Source of the DNA: Pseudomonadales bacterium
Lineage (GTDB): Bacteria; Pseudomonadota; Gammaproteobacteria; Pseudomonadales; Pseudohongiellaceae
DNA length: 64,000 bases
Reading direction: 5' to 3'
Assembly: GCA_022822865.1 (NCBI GenBank)
Contig: JAJDYJ010000019.1
Span: forward strand, 1 to 64,000
In this document: one piece after another, positions 1 through 12,716 of the stretch
Position numbering within the stretch: the first letter of the stretch is position 1
How the letters are laid out: each line of letters starts with the position of its first letter
The notes under the pieces: generated by a model
The model's database searches: none
What the model saw: the letters and a program-made list of their open reading frames with translations, nothing else
Told to the model about the DNA's origin: nothing
Made by a program: the position numbers and the translations under genes

Positions 1-124
1 GCGGGCCGGATCGCGCCGGAAACGACGCAAACCCCCACTGGATCGAAGAAAAACCGCCTCCCGGATACCCGGTTACAACCGATCGGACGGAATCGGCAAA
101 CGAAAAAAGACCAGAAAACGGAGT

Positions 125-685
125 TTACGGACAAGAACTAGCTAAGCCATCGGGAATTTTGATGTCCTTCCTGACCGCAACGATCAGTAGGCGAGGACGG
201 GACTGGGGCAGGAAGAGTGCGGCATCCACTACCAGAGGGCCGTAACGATAGCCGCCGTCTCTCAGGGCTCGGCAAATCGCCTTGAAGTCTCTGCCGCCGT
301 GGGACGTTAGCGTTCCACACACGTTTTCCAAAACAATGACGTTGGGCGCCCGCGACTCGTCGGTTAGATCTTGCATCAGGCGCCAAAAAGCCCAAAAAGT
401 GCCGGATCGCTCGCCTTCCAGGCCTGCGCCGCTGCCTGCTAACGACAAGTCCTGGCACGGAAAGGAAGCCCACGCCAAATCGGCGAAACCCGGTAACTGA
501 TCGGCAGTTACGTCGTTGATGTCGCCACAGAGCAACTGCGCTCCACCCCAATTTCGGGTGTATGTGGCCGCCTTCTTGGCGTCTATGTCGTTGGCGAACA
601 GACAACGCCATTGATCACCGAGACCGGCCCGCACCATCCCGGCGCCGGAGAAGAATTCGTAGTAATTGCAAGTCACTTTTTCCAT
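125..685 (-). pseudogene. C5-cytosine DNA methyltransferase, apparently C-terminally truncated
   Basis: Translation has FSGAGMVRAGL (motif I), SFPCQDLSLAG (motif IV), VIVLENVCG (motif VI ENV) and LPQSRPRLLIVAV (motif VIII QxRxR). The ORF stops at 186 aa right after motif VIII, with no target-recognition domain or motifs IX/X. Confidence 0.75.
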
Positions 686-772
686 ATGTGACTAAGTATA
701 TAGAAGCGGGGCGAAAACGAGAGATTTTTGGCGCAAAAAGTTCTGGAGCCCGGTGAGATGGGGCCCATTGAG

Positions 773-1539
773 TCAATCATCCTCGTTCCCAAGCCCGTCA
801 TCTTGTGAGTCTTCGGGATTAACGTGCTCGGCGGTCTCTTCCAGCCGCCTTCTGGCAAGCCACTCAAGACGTTGGGCCTGCGCCCACAGTGTGCGGCGAA
901 TTCCAGTTCCCACTTTGCGCTCGCTGATTACACGAGCAAGATTAGCTATGGTCCTTGCTCGACGCGCGAGGCGCAAATCCGGGTGTTCGCGGTCTCCACG
1001 CACCGAACCAGTCAGAATCTGGAGTCGGATAGACGGAGGCAGTTCGATAAGGTCCCTTTCTTCAGGCTCTTTCTCGTTTAGCACAACGTTGAACTGCGAT
1101 TTACTCAGGGCATGGCAATAAACGGTGTATTCAGCTTGATTCAATACTTCATCTCCGGGCTTGTCCCAGAATGGCCATATCTCAATTTCAGCCACCTCGA
1201 ACGGGTCGAGCACACTCATCGCAACGGCGTCGGTGCGCTGATTCGTCAAGTGTCGCCTGATTCGAGTACGAATCTTCTCCGTTGTCTGTCCGACGTAGAT
1301 TGGCTCCTTGTCGTAGTCATAAAACAAGTAAACTCCCCATTTGCAGTCACCAACTTTCCTATCGGTGTCTTCCCATTTTGCATCCAGTACGCGGGCACTC
1401 CCTCATACAGGGCTAACACGTCTGGCGGTGCGTGTAACTTCTTGGACATATTGATATTTTCGATATTGGCTGAGGTGGAATGAATCTCTCTTTTTTCCGT
1501 TTCTATCTGACGCGGAAGGCTACTAGTAGTATCGGCCAA
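773..1539 (-). pseudogene. GIY-YIG nuclease-domain protein, apparently frameshifted
   Basis: ORF 773..1327 carries GVYLFYDYDKEPIYVGQTTEKIRTRIRRHLTNQRTDAV (GIY-YIG-like; the GVYL part lies just upstream of the called start in the same frame). The N-terminal part (MSKKLHAPPDVLALYEGVPA) is in another frame (ORF 1246..1539). The frame change falls at about 1390-1402. Confidence 0.6.
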
Positions 1540-1545
1540 GTCAGT

Positions 1546-3522
1546 TCATTCAACACGTTCCAGGAACAGGTTGCCGAAGTCGTCGAAGCGGGCCTGCCAG
1601 GATTGGGCGATCCAGGTCGTGGAGGCGTACTCGGGTATGGTGACCGGCCCGGCGACGGTTTCTCCCTTGAGCAGCCGGCGCCGGGTTTCCGGCTCCGGTT
1701 CGCCCGCCGGCGCTTCGTTTTGGGGCGGCAGATCGAATGCCTGGCCGGAAAACCAGGCGCGCAATCGTACGTTTACCGCGTCGACAGGCGTTTCCAGCGC
1801 GTAACCGTAGCGGCGCCGATGCAGTTCGTGGAAATGCGCCAGGGTCGCATCCCAGCCGGTCCAGGGCAGGTTCAGGGTGTATGACTGTCCGGTATAACGC
1901 ATATCGACGCTGAACCGCGTTTGCAGGTTCGCGATATCGAGCCCCTCGCCCGCGAACTCGTTTTCGGCCCGGCGCGATAACTGCCCAAGTTCCCTTTCGA
2001 TCTGCGTCGTCGGATCGTCTTCCTCAGTGCGTTGCAGGGTGCGTGAGAACTGTCTTCCCTGGTCGGCGACCGCCATGCCGAGGGCGGACAGGACGCCGGC
2101 GTAAACCGGCACGACCGCCAGGCGGATGCCGAGCGCTTCGGCGAGCGCGCAGACGTGCAGGCCGCCGGCGCCGCCGAAACTGACGAGCAGGAATTCCGCC
2201 GGGTCGAAGCCGCGGTTGACCGAGATGCGGCGGATGGCTTCGACCATGTGTTCGTTGGCGATGCTGACGATGCCTTGCGCGGTGGCCTCGACGTCGAGGC
2301 CGATCGTTTCCGCGAGTCCGGCCACGGCCTCGCGGGCGAGATCGATGTCGAGTTCGAGTCCGCCGGCCAGCGGCGCGCCGGCGGGCAGTCGGCCGAGCAA
2401 CAGGTTGGCGTCGGTTACGGTCGGTCCGGTTCCGCCCTTGCCGTAGCAGACCGGTCCCGGATCCGCCCCCGCCGACTCCGGCCCGACCTGCAACATGCCG
2501 CCGCTGTCGACATAGGCGATGGAGCCGCCGCCCGCGCCGATGGTATGCATGTCCACCATGGGCACGGAGACGGGAAACTCCCCGAGCCGGCCTTCGCTCG
2601 TGATGCCGATGGGCCCGTCGAGCAAGGCGACGTCCGTGGAAGTGCCGCCCATATCGAAACTGATCAGCTTGCTTCGCCCGATCTGGCGGCCCAGATATTC
2701 CACCGCCGCCAGCCCTCCCGCGGGTCCGGAAAGCAGCAGGTTCACCGCGGAGTCGGCCGCCTTGCCGGCGCTGATGGTCTCGCCGCTCGATTGCATGACC
2801 TGCAGCGAGGAACCCGCGGGCAGATGATCCAGGCCCGCTTGCAGGCGGCGTAAATAGCCGCTCACCACCGGCCCCAGAAATGCGTTGAGCCAGGTCGCCA
2901 TGCCGCGTTCGTATTCCTTGTACTCGGGCAGCACCCGCGAAGAGCGGGAAACGAACACTCCGGGCAAGGATTCGCGCACGGCTTGCTCGATGGCTTCCTC
3001 GTGGCTCGGGTCGAGAAAGGAGAACAACAGGTTGATCGCCACCGATTCCGTTTTCAGCTTGCGCAACTCCGCGGTCAACGCAGCCAGGTCGTCCGCCGTC
3101 AGCGGGTCTATGGTTTGCCCGTCCGCGCTTACCCGGCCGCCGGTTTCGAAGCAAAGCTCTTCCTCCACCGGCGGCGGGGAGGGTTCGAATTCCAGCGCGT
3201 ACAGGTGTGGGCGGGTCTGCCGCGCCAGGGTGAGCATGTCGCCGAAACCCCGGTTGGTTACGAAAGCCGTGCGGGCGCCCTTCCGCTGCAACAGGGCATT
3301 GGTCGCGACCGTACTTCCATGCACGATCTGCAAGCGCTCGCGCGTCACGCCCATCTCAGCAAGACCTTCCAGCACCGCGAGTTCAGGCGCGCGAGGCGTC
3401 GAGGGAGTCTTGTAGACCGACAGCTCGAACTCACCGCCGGGAACAGACCTTACACAGAGAAAATCAGTGAACGTCCCGCCGACGTCGACGCCGATCCGAA
3501 GCATCGGAACTTCTTTGGTCAT
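1546..3522 (-). CDS. hyuA: Hydantoinase/oxoprolinase family protein (HyuA-type)
   Basis: MTKEVPMLRIGVDVGGTFTDFLCV..., HGSTVATNALLQRKGARTAFVTNRGFGDML, DMGGTSTDVALLDG. The ORF-track extension to 3759 overlaps mutM and is probably spurious; the start is placed at ATG 3522. Confidence 0.88.
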   Translation of the reverse strand: MTKEVPMLRIGVDVGGTFTDFLCVRSVPGGEFELSVYKTPSTPRAPELAVLEGLAEMGVTRERLQIVHGSTVATNALLQRKGARTAFVTNRGFGDMLTLARQTRPHLYALEFEPSPPPVEEELCFETGGRVSADGQTIDPLTADDLAALTAELRKLKTESVAINLLFSFLDPSHEEAIEQAVRESLPGVFVSRSSRVLPEYKEYERGMATWLNAFLGPVVSGYLRRLQAGLDHLPAGSSLQVMQSSGETISAGKAADSAVNLLLSGPAGGLAAVEYLGRQIGRSKLISFDMGGTSTDVALLDGPIGITSEGRLGEFPVSVPMVDMHTIGAGGGSIAYVDSGGMLQVGPESAGADPGPVCYGKGGTGPTVTDANLLLGRLPAGAPLAGGLELDIDLAREAVAGLAETIGLDVEATAQGIVSIANEHMVEAIRRISVNRGFDPAEFLLVSFGGAGGLHVCALAEALGIRLAVVPVYAGVLSALGMAVADQGRQFSRTLQRTEEDDPTTQIERELGQLSRRAENEFAGEGLDIANLQTRFSVDMRYTGQSYTLNLPWTGWDATLAHFHELHRRRYGYALETPVDAVNVRLRAWFSGQAFDLPPQNEAPAGEPEPETRRRLLKGETVAGPVTIPEYASTTWIAQSWQARFDDFGNLFLERVE

Positions 3523-3607
3523 GATTGGGAACCGGCGTCCTGTACTTTGCGGCGGGGCCACATTATAACTGTGGCTCCTCGTTCGGCCATGACCGCCGGA
3601 GACCGAT

Positions 3608-5938
<2,331 letters not shown>

Positions 5939-5942
<4 letters not shown>

Positions 5943-6550
5943 TCGCGCCGCGCCAGAAAATAATGCACGTCGCCGGCGGAGCCGGTTCTGGTCATGGTCC
6001 AGTTGCCGGGCAACTGTTGCGGCCCCACTTCGGTCTCGGCTTCGAGATAGATCAGCGCGGACTGGGCGAGCAGGCCGCTGCGTTCAAGCGTTTCGCAAGC
6101 CTGGGGCAACAGGCCGCCGGCAAAAGGCGGGTCGAGAAACACGAGTTCGACGCTCGATGGCGGCTGACGGGTCTGGCGCAGCCAGTCCCAGGCCGAGGTG
6201 TGATGGATTTCCGCGTTTTCCGCCTTGAGAATCTTCGCGTTTTCCGCCAGCGCCCGGCACGCGCTCGCGTTGCGTTCGACAAGTATCACCCGCGCGGCTC
6301 CCCGGGAGAGGGCTTCGAATCCGAGAGCGCCGCTGCCTGCGAACAAATCCAGGCAGATCCTGCCCTCGACTTCGTCCCGCAGCCAGTTGAACAGGGTTTC
6401 CCGGATCCGGTTCGGCGTCGGCCGCAGACCGTCGATATCCGGAAAGTGCAGCAACCGGCGGCGCAATTCGCCGCCGATGATGCGCACGGCGGCTTTCTTC
6501 CCCGTTCGGGCGTGCTTCTTCCTGACCGATCCTTGTGAACTCGTTCCCAT
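5939..6550 (-). CDS. rsmD: 16S rRNA (guanine966-N2)-methyltransferase
   Basis: VRIIGGELRRRLLHFPDIDGLRPTPNRIRETLFNWL, DLFAGSGALGFEALSRGA, VFLDPPF. 4-bp overlap with the yheT-like gene. Confidence 0.92.
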
Positions 6551-6626
6551 AAGCCAGTGCGTTCCTCTTTGTTCGCCGGGCGGGGGTGGTGATAGCATAG
6601 CCCGCCGCCAATTTCGAGAACATTGC

Positions 6627-7607
6627 ATGCTCAAGTTCGGAAAATCTTCGCGCTCCGGAGAGGAAGAGTCCGAATCCGGCGCTGGGCGCGCCGGGCTGTT
6701 CTCCCGCCTGAAACAAGGTCTGAACAAGACCGGCTCTCGCCTGCGCGAGGGCATGGCGGCCATGGTGGCGGGTCATGGCCGGATCGACGCCGAACTGCTC
6801 GACGATATCGAAACCCGGCTGCTTTCCGCCGACGTCGGGCTCGAAGCCACCGACCGGGTGATCTCCGGCCTGCAAGGGAAACTCGACCGCCGCAGCCTCT
6901 CCGATTCCGGGGAATTCGTCGCCGCGCTCAAGGACGAACTGACGGCAATCCTGACGCCTTGCGAACAGCCTTTGCAGGTTACGTCACAGGGCAGGCCGTT
7001 TGTCGTTCTCATGGTCGGCGTCAACGGCGCCGGCAAGACCACCACCATCGGCAAACTGGCGCGCCGGCTGCGCGACGAAGGACATTCGGTGATGCTGGCG
7101 GCGGGCGACACCTTCCGCGCCGCCGCGGTCGAGCAGTTGCAGGCCTGGGGCGAACGCAACGATGTACCGGTCGTTGCACAGGCCGCCGGCGCCGACAGCG
7201 CCGCGGTGATCTTCGACGCCTGGCAATCGGCGCGGGCGAAGGAAATCGATGTGCTCATAGCCGACACGGCCGGTCGCCTGCACACCCGGGACAATCTCAT
7301 GCGCGAACTGGAAAAGATCGTGCGCGTGCTGCGCAAGCAGGACGAAGGCATACCCGACGAGATCTTGCTCGTACTCGACGCGACCACGGGCCAGAACGCG
7401 GTGAACCAGGCGGAAAGTTTCCACAAGAGCACTTCCCTGACCGGCATCGTGCTGACCAAGCTCGACGGCACCGCAAAGGGCGGCGTGGTCTTCGCCATTG
7501 CCAAACGTTTCGGCATACCACTGCGATTCATCGGCATCGGCGAACAGGCGAGCGATCTGCGGCCTTTCGCCGCGCGCGAATTCGTCGAAGCGCTGTTCAG
7601 CGATTGA
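6627..7607 (+). CDS. ftsY: Signal recognition particle receptor FtsY
   Basis: GVNGAGKTTTIGKLA, LAAGDTFRAAAVEQL, DTAGRLHTRDNLM, TKLDGTAKGGVVF. Start at ATG 6627. Confidence 0.95.
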   Translation: MLKFGKSSRSGEEESESGAGRAGLFSRLKQGLNKTGSRLREGMAAMVAGHGRIDAELLDDIETRLLSADVGLEATDRVISGLQGKLDRRSLSDSGEFVAALKDELTAILTPCEQPLQVTSQGRPFVVLMVGVNGAGKTTTIGKLARRLRDEGHSVMLAAGDTFRAAAVEQLQAWGERNDVPVVAQAAGADSAAVIFDAWQSARAKEIDVLIADTAGRLHTRDNLMRELEKIVRVLRKQDEGIPDEILLVLDATTGQNAVNQAESFHKSTSLTGIVLTKLDGTAKGGVVFAIAKRFGIPLRFIGIGEQASDLRPFAAREFVEALFSD

Positions 7608-7705
7608 GCGGCGGTAAACCCGGCCTGAAAAGGAACTTGAATTCTCCCGAATTGTCCATATACCACTAGCAGGGCAGTCGGAATACGTGAAAAGACTGCA
7701 AAGTC

Positions 7706-7734
7706 TTGACAATAAAGCGAAAAAGCCAGAAAAT
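7706..7734 (+). promoter_or_regulatory. Candidate sigma70-type promoter upstream of rpoH
   Basis: TTGACA (7706-7711), 17-nt spacer, GAAAAT (7729-7734). The -10 match is weak. Confidence 0.4.
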
Positions 7735-7782
7735 TAGCGGTTGTTCGCAAAGCGGGCAAGGAAGAGAAAGGGATCAACTACA

Positions 7783-8652
7783 GTGAGCGGCAACGCCTCT
7801 ACAGCAATCCAACCAGTCTGGCCGGCCAGTCCCGGACGGGACCTGACCGCCTATATCGCGAGCGTGAACAATATCGCGGTGCTGTCTCCCGAGCAGGAAC
7901 GCGAACTCGCACGCGACTATTTCTACGATGACAACGTGGAATCCGCGCGCCAACTCGTACTCGCGCATCTGCGCTTCGTCGTGCATATCGCCAGAACCTA
8001 TTCCGGCTATGGCCTGTCCCAGGCCGACCTGATCCAGGAAGGCAACGTGGGCCTGATGAAGGCCGTGAAGCGCTTCGACCCGAATGTGGGCGTGCGCCTG
8101 GTGTCCTTCGCGGTGCATTGGATCCGCGCGGAAATGCATGAATTCATCTTGCGCAACTGGCGCATCGTCAAGATCGCCACCACCAAGGCGCAACGCAAGC
8201 TGTTCTTCAATCTGCGCTCTTCCAAGAAGCAACTCGGCTGGCTCAACAACGAGGAAGCCGAGGCGCTGGCCGAGGATCTCGGTGTCGACGCCAAGGTGGT
8301 CAGGCAGATGGAAGGCCGCATGAGCGCCTACGACAGGTCGTTCGACGCCGACCCCGAAAGTTCCGACGACAACGATTTCCGGGCGCCGGCGAACTATCTC
8401 GAAGACAAGGGCGCGGACCCCGCCATTCAACTGGAAGAATCCGAGTGGGAAGAAGTTACCGGCGCGTCGCTGCACCAGGCAATGGCGCAACTCGACGAGC
8501 GCAGCCGGGACATTCTGCAGAAGCGCTGGTTCTTCGAGGACGCCAAGGCGACCTTGCACGAACTTGCCGACGAATACGGCATTTCAGCCGAGCGGGTGCG
8601 GCAAATCGAAAAAGACGCCATGAACAAGATCAAGGCGCGAATCGCGGCCTGA
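7783..8652 (+). CDS. rpoH: RNA polymerase sigma-32 factor
   Basis: YIASVNNIAVLSPEQERELARDYFYDDNVESARQLVLAHLRFVVHIAR, FNLRSSKK RpoH-box-like region. GTG 7783 is the likely start; TTG 7741 is possible. Confidence 0.93.
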   Translation: MSGNASTAIQPVWPASPGRDLTAYIASVNNIAVLSPEQERELARDYFYDDNVESARQLVLAHLRFVVHIARTYSGYGLSQADLIQEGNVGLMKAVKRFDPNVGVRLVSFAVHWIRAEMHEFILRNWRIVKIATTKAQRKLFFNLRSSKKQLGWLNNEEAEALAEDLGVDAKVVRQMEGRMSAYDRSFDADPESSDDNDFRAPANYLEDKGADPAIQLEESEWEEVTGASLHQAMAQLDERSRDILQKRWFFEDAKATLHELADEYGISAERVRQIEKDAMNKIKARIAA

Positions 8653-8697
8653 CCCCTTCCGCGGATTCCCGATACGCCCGATGCCGCGGAATTGCGC

Positions 8698-8717
8698 GGA
8701 CGAGGCATGCCTCGCCC
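8698..8717. repeat. 20-bp imperfect palindrome in the rpoH-DUF423 intergenic region
   Basis: GGACGAGGCATGCCTCGCCC; contains the perfect palindrome CGAGGCATGCCTCG. Confidence 0.6.
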
Positions 8718-8734
8718 CTATACCGGTTTGAAAC

Positions 8735-9112
8735 ATGGGCAAAGTCTTTCTCTTACTCGCCGCCGCCAATGGATTTCTCGCTGTCGGGCTAGGCGCTTTC
8801 GGCGCCCACGGACTCAGCGCCAGGCTCACCGCGGATCTGATGGCCAATTACCAGACTGCGGTGCAATATCATTTCTATCATTCTCTCGCCTTGTTCGGCG
8901 TTGCCCTGCTGGGCCTGCAATTCCCCGCCGCGGCCCTGCCGAGGGCGAGCGGCTACCTGTTCCTCGCCGGCATCGTGCTTTTCTCCGGCAGCCTGTATCT
9001 GCTGGCGCTGACCGGCGCGCGCTGGCTCGGGGCCGTCACGCCGATCGGTGGGCTGGGATTTCTCGCGGGCTGGCTCTGTCTTTGCGTTTTCGCCGCCGGC
9101 CGGCAAATCTGA
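8735..9112 (+). CDS. DUF423 (YgdD-like) small membrane protein
   Basis: [27 protein letters not shown]..., [14 protein letters not shown], with multiple hydrophobic helices. Confidence 0.8.
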   Translation: MGKVFLLLAAANGFLAVGLGAFGAHGLSARLTADLMANYQTAVQYHFYHSLALFGVALLGLQFPAAALPRASGYLFLAGIVLFSGSLYLLALTGARWLGAVTPIGGLGFLAGWLCLCVFAAGRQI

Positions 9113-9122
9113 AAGGCCTCGC

Positions 9123-9323
9123 ATGGAACTGATCGTCAACGGGGAAACCAGAAGCCTGCCCGAGCCGCTTTCCGTGGCCGAACTTGTAAACGAACTTGGC
9201 GTTACCGGCCGCAGGATCGCATTGGAACTGAACGGCGAAATCGTACCGCGCGGCGAATTCGAGGCCACCATGCTGGCGCCGGGTGATAAACTGGAAATCG
9301 TGCAGGCGATAGGAGGGGGCTGA
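9123..9323 (+). CDS. thiS: Sulfur carrier protein ThiS
   Basis: [26 protein letters not shown]...VQAIGGG; glycine-rich C-terminus, directly upstream of thiG. Confidence 0.92.
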   Translation: MELIVNGETRSLPEPLSVAELVNELGVTGRRIALELNGEIVPRGEFEATMLAPGDKLEIVQAIGGG

Positions 9324-9333
9324 AATCAACGTC

Positions 9334-10134
9334 ATGACCCAGGCCGCGGAAGATTCCTTGCTGATAGCGGGCGCAAGCTACCGGTCCCGGCTGATTATCG
9401 GCAGCGGAAAATACCGGGATTTCAATGAAAACCGGGACGCGCTCGAAGCCAGTGGCGCCGAGATCGTCACCGTGGCCATCCGGCGCGTCAATCTCGGCCA
9501 GAATCCGGACGAACCCAGTCTGCTCGACGTCATCTCTCCCGAAAAGTACACGATCCTCCCCAACACGGCCGGCTGCTACAACGCCGAGGAAGCGGTGCGT
9601 ACCTGCAAGATGGCGCGGGAGTTGCTCGACGGTCACAAGCTGGTCAAGCTCGAAGTTCTCGGCGACAAAAAAACGCTTTTTCCGAATGTCACCGAAACTC
9701 TGAAAGCCGCGGAAATTCTGGTCAGGGACGGCTTCGACGTGATGGTCTACACCAGCGACGACCCACTCGTGGCCAAGGAACTGGAAGAGATCGGCTGCGT
9801 TTCGGTGATGCCGCTCGGTGCGCCCATCGGTTCCGGGCTCGGCATCCGCAATCCCTACAACATTCGCATGATTCTCGAGAACGCGACCACGCCCATCATC
9901 GTCGACGCGGGAGTGGGAACCGCTTCCGATGCGAGCATTGCCATGGAACTCGGTTGCGCCGGCGTCCTCATGAACACCGCGATCGCCGAAGCGAAAAAAC
10001 CGGTGCTGATGGCCTCGGCGATGAAAAAGGCGGTGGCCGCGGGGCGCGAAGCCTTTCTCGCCGGGCGTATGCCGCGCAGGCTTTACGCCAGCGCTTCCTC
10101 GCCTGAAACCGGAACATTCTTTCCTCCTCTGTGA
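9334..10134 (+). CDS. thiG: Thiazole synthase
   Basis: [69 protein letters not shown]. Confidence 0.95.
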   Translation: MTQAAEDSLLIAGASYRSRLIIGSGKYRDFNENRDALEASGAEIVTVAIRRVNLGQNPDEPSLLDVISPEKYTILPNTAGCYNAEEAVRTCKMARELLDGHKLVKLEVLGDKKTLFPNVTETLKAAEILVRDGFDVMVYTSDDPLVAKELEEIGCVSVMPLGAPIGSGLGIRNPYNIRMILENATTPIIVDAGVGTASDASIAMELGCAGVLMNTAIAEAKKPVLMASAMKKAVAAGREAFLAGRMPRRLYASASSPETGTFFPPL

Positions 10135-10829
10135 TCGCGACAAGCGAAAGTCCGGCGCGCAGGCCGGTTCGAAGTTACGTAATCCGTTCCGGGCGCCTGA
10201 CCGGCGGGCAGCGACGCGCGATCGAACGATACTCCCCGCGTTATGTCATCGAGTTCGAGCCCGGGCTTCTCGACATGCGCCGGCTGTTTCCCCTGGCGCA
10301 GCCGTTGACGGTAGAAATCGGCTTCGGTTCCGGCGAATCGCTGTTGCAGATGGCCTGCGAACAGCCGCATGTCAATTTTCTCGGCATCGACGTTTACCGG
10401 CCCGGCATCGGCCGCCTGTTGCAGGGCATCGTCGAACACGATCTCACGAACCTGCGGCTGATCTGCCACGATGCGGTCGAAGTCTTCGCAGGCAACATGG
10501 CCGAAGAAAGCGTCGACCGGGTACTCATGCTTTTCCCCGATCCCTGGCCGCGCAAGCGCCATCACAAGCGCCGCCTGGTGCAGCCGGATTTCATGCGGCT
10601 GGTGCAGAGCCGGCTCAGGCCCGGCGGCGAAGTTCACCTGGCGACGGACTGGCCGCCGTATCTCGAACACATGCTGGAAGTCATGGAGCGGATTCCCGGC
10701 TTCAGCAATCGTTTCGGTGAAAATGCCTGCTGGGAAAATCCCGAGCGCCCGCTGACCCGTTTCGAACTCCGTGGCAGGCGGCTCGGCCACGAAGTCCGCG
10801 ACCTCCTTTACCGCAAGACCGGAACATGA
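10131..10829 (+). CDS. trmB: tRNA (guanine46-N7)-methyltransferase
   Basis: [60 protein letters not shown]. Confidence 0.94.
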   Translation: MIATSESPARRPVRSYVIRSGRLTGGQRRAIERYSPRYVIEFEPGLLDMRRLFPLAQPLTVEIGFGSGESLLQMACEQPHVNFLGIDVYRPGIGRLLQGIVEHDLTNLRLICHDAVEVFAGNMAEESVDRVLMLFPDPWPRKRHHKRRLVQPDFMRLVQSRLRPGGEVHLATDWPPYLEHMLEVMERIPGFSNRFGENACWENPERPLTRFELRGRRLGHEVRDLLYRKTGT

Positions 10830-11566
10830 AAGAGCCTCCCCGCGACAGGTTGTACGCCGGCGACATGCTGCCGGGCGATTTCGTCTTCGACGAAAAAGTG
10901 GCGGCGGTGTTCGAGGACATGATTCACCGCTCGGTTCCCGGCTATACCACGATCATCGCGATGACCGCCCGTCTGGCGGAGAAGAATTTTCAGCCCGGCA
11001 GCCGCATCTACGATCTGGGCTGCAGTCTCGGCGCGGCCAGTCTCGCCGTCGCCCGGCGTATGCAAGGCCGGCCCTGCGAGATCGTCGCGGTGGACAATTC
11101 CCGCCCCATGCTCGACGGTCTCGAAAAAAAGCTCGCGGCGCTCGGCGGCGGCCCCGTGCAATGCCGGCAAGAGGACATCCGGGACTGCGCCGTCGAAATC
11201 GCCTCGGTTGTCATCCTCAATTTCACCTTGCAATTCATTCCTCCCGCGGACCGGGCGCCGCTCCTGCGGCGGATTCACGACGGCATGATGCCCGGCGGCA
11301 TTCTGATCCTGTCGGAAAAGATCGTCCTGGGCGATGCGCGCCTGAACGAGCTTTACATAGAGATGTACCACCAGTTCAAGCAGGACATGGGTTACAGCGA
11401 GATGGAAATCAGCCGCAAGCGCGCGGCGCTGGAGAAAGTGCTGTTGCCGGAAACTCTCGCGGTGCACAAGGCCCGTCTCGCCGAGGCCGGATTCGAATCC
11501 GCGGAACAATGGTTCCAGTGCTTCAATTTCGCTTCGATGGTGGCCCGCAAGCGGGACGGCCGATGA
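10826..11566 (+). CDS. cmoA: Carboxy-S-adenosyl-L-methionine synthase
   Basis: DFVFDEKVAAVFEDMIHRSVPGYTTIIAMTARLAEK, YDLGCSLGAASLAV; followed by cmoB with 4-bp overlap. Confidence 0.94.
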   Translation: MKEPPRDRLYAGDMLPGDFVFDEKVAAVFEDMIHRSVPGYTTIIAMTARLAEKNFQPGSRIYDLGCSLGAASLAVARRMQGRPCEIVAVDNSRPMLDGLEKKLAALGGGPVQCRQEDIRDCAVEIASVVILNFTLQFIPPADRAPLLRRIHDGMMPGGILILSEKIVLGDARLNELYIEMYHQFKQDMGYSEMEISRKRAALEKVLLPETLAVHKARLAEAGFESAEQWFQCFNFASMVARKRDGR

Positions 11567-12525
11567 AATTCGCCTCCCTGCTCGAGCAACTGGACGGCAC
11601 GACGCTGTCTTCCCTGCAAGAGTTCCTGTCCGGGGAAAGTCTGGGCCGGATCCGTCATGGCGACATCCGCCGCCGCCTCGGGCAGATCGGGCAATTGCCG
11701 CATATTCGTCCTTCCCTGACGGATTTCGACGACAGGGTACTCATCGGCGGCCCCGCCGACTGCGACGAGGCGACGCGCGCGCGACTGCGGAATCAGTTGC
11801 TGGATTTCATTCCCTGGCGCAAGGGTCCGTTCGAGATCTTGGGCATCGACCTCGACAGCGAATGGCGCGCCGACATGAAATGGGCGCGGCTCGACGGGCG
11901 AATCGCTTCCCTTGCAGGGCGCAAGGTGCTTGATGTCGGCTGCGGCAACGGCTATTACTGCTTTCGCATGTTGGGCCGGCAGGCCGCGCAGGTTATCGGC
12001 CTCGAACCGCATATCCCCTACGCCATGCAGTTCTGGGCGCTGAAATCCTTCGTGCCGGATGCGAACTGCTGGGTGCTGCCCATGGCGCTGGAAAAGTTTC
12101 CCGGACGCAGCGGCTATTTCGATACGGCTTTCTCGATGGGGGTGCTGTATCACGTGCGCTCGCCGCTCGATCATCTCGTCGCGTTGCACGACTGCCTGCG
12201 CCCCGGCGGCGAACTCGTGCTGGAAACGCTTTTCGTCGAGGGCGGCGAAGGCTACAGCCTGACGCCGAAGAATCGTTACGCGCAGATGCGCAACGTCTGG
12301 TTCATTCCGTCGATTGCAACACTGGAGCTTTGGCTGGAACGCTGCGGATTCGTCGACTGGAGACTCATCGACCGAAGCATGACCACGCCGGCGGAGCAAC
12401 GCACTACCGAATGGATGCCTTTCGAGTCACTCGTGAATTCGTTGAACAAGGAAGATTCGACCAGGACGATCGAGGGTTATCCCGCCCCGGCGCGGGTGCT
12501 GCTCACCGCCCGGCGGCCGGATTGA
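11563..12525 (+). CDS. cmoB: tRNA U34 carboxymethyltransferase
   Basis: RKGPFEILGIDLDSEWRADMKWARL, LDVGCGNGYYCFRMLG, FSMGVLYHVRSPLDHL. The true start ATG 11563 lies inside the long ORF 10771..12525. Confidence 0.94.
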   Translation: MKFASLLEQLDGTTLSSLQEFLSGESLGRIRHGDIRRRLGQIGQLPHIRPSLTDFDDRVLIGGPADCDEATRARLRNQLLDFIPWRKGPFEILGIDLDSEWRADMKWARLDGRIASLAGRKVLDVGCGNGYYCFRMLGRQAAQVIGLEPHIPYAMQFWALKSFVPDANCWVLPMALEKFPGRSGYFDTAFSMGVLYHVRSPLDHLVALHDCLRPGGELVLETLFVEGGEGYSLTPKNRYAQMRNVWFIPSIATLELWLERCGFVDWRLIDRSMTTPAEQRTTEWMPFESLVNSLNKEDSTRTIEGYPAPARVLLTARRPD

Positions 12526-12550
12526 CGGCGCCGCGGCCAGACTGAAAGAA

Positions 12551-12706
12551 CTACTTGATCTTGGCTTCCTTGTAGATCACGTGCTTGCGCACGACCGGAT
12601 CGAACTTGCGGATTTCGATCTTGTCGGGGGTGGTGCGCTTGTTCTTGTCGGTGGTGTAGTAATGGCCGGTGCCGGCGCTGGAAACCAGCTTGATCTTCTC
12701 TCTCAT
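12551..12706 (-). CDS. rpmG: 50S ribosomal protein L33
   Basis: [51 protein letters not shown]. Confidence 0.96.
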   Translation of the reverse strand: MREKIKLVSSAGTGHYYTTDKNKRTTPDKIEIRKFDPVVRKHVIYKEAKIK

Positions 12707-12716
12707 ACCCGTATTC

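Noticed and set aside
1546-3522. hyuA without an adjacent hyuB as a notable oddity
   Set aside because: HyuA-type proteins occur alone and the partner may be elsewhere; not enough to call unusual.
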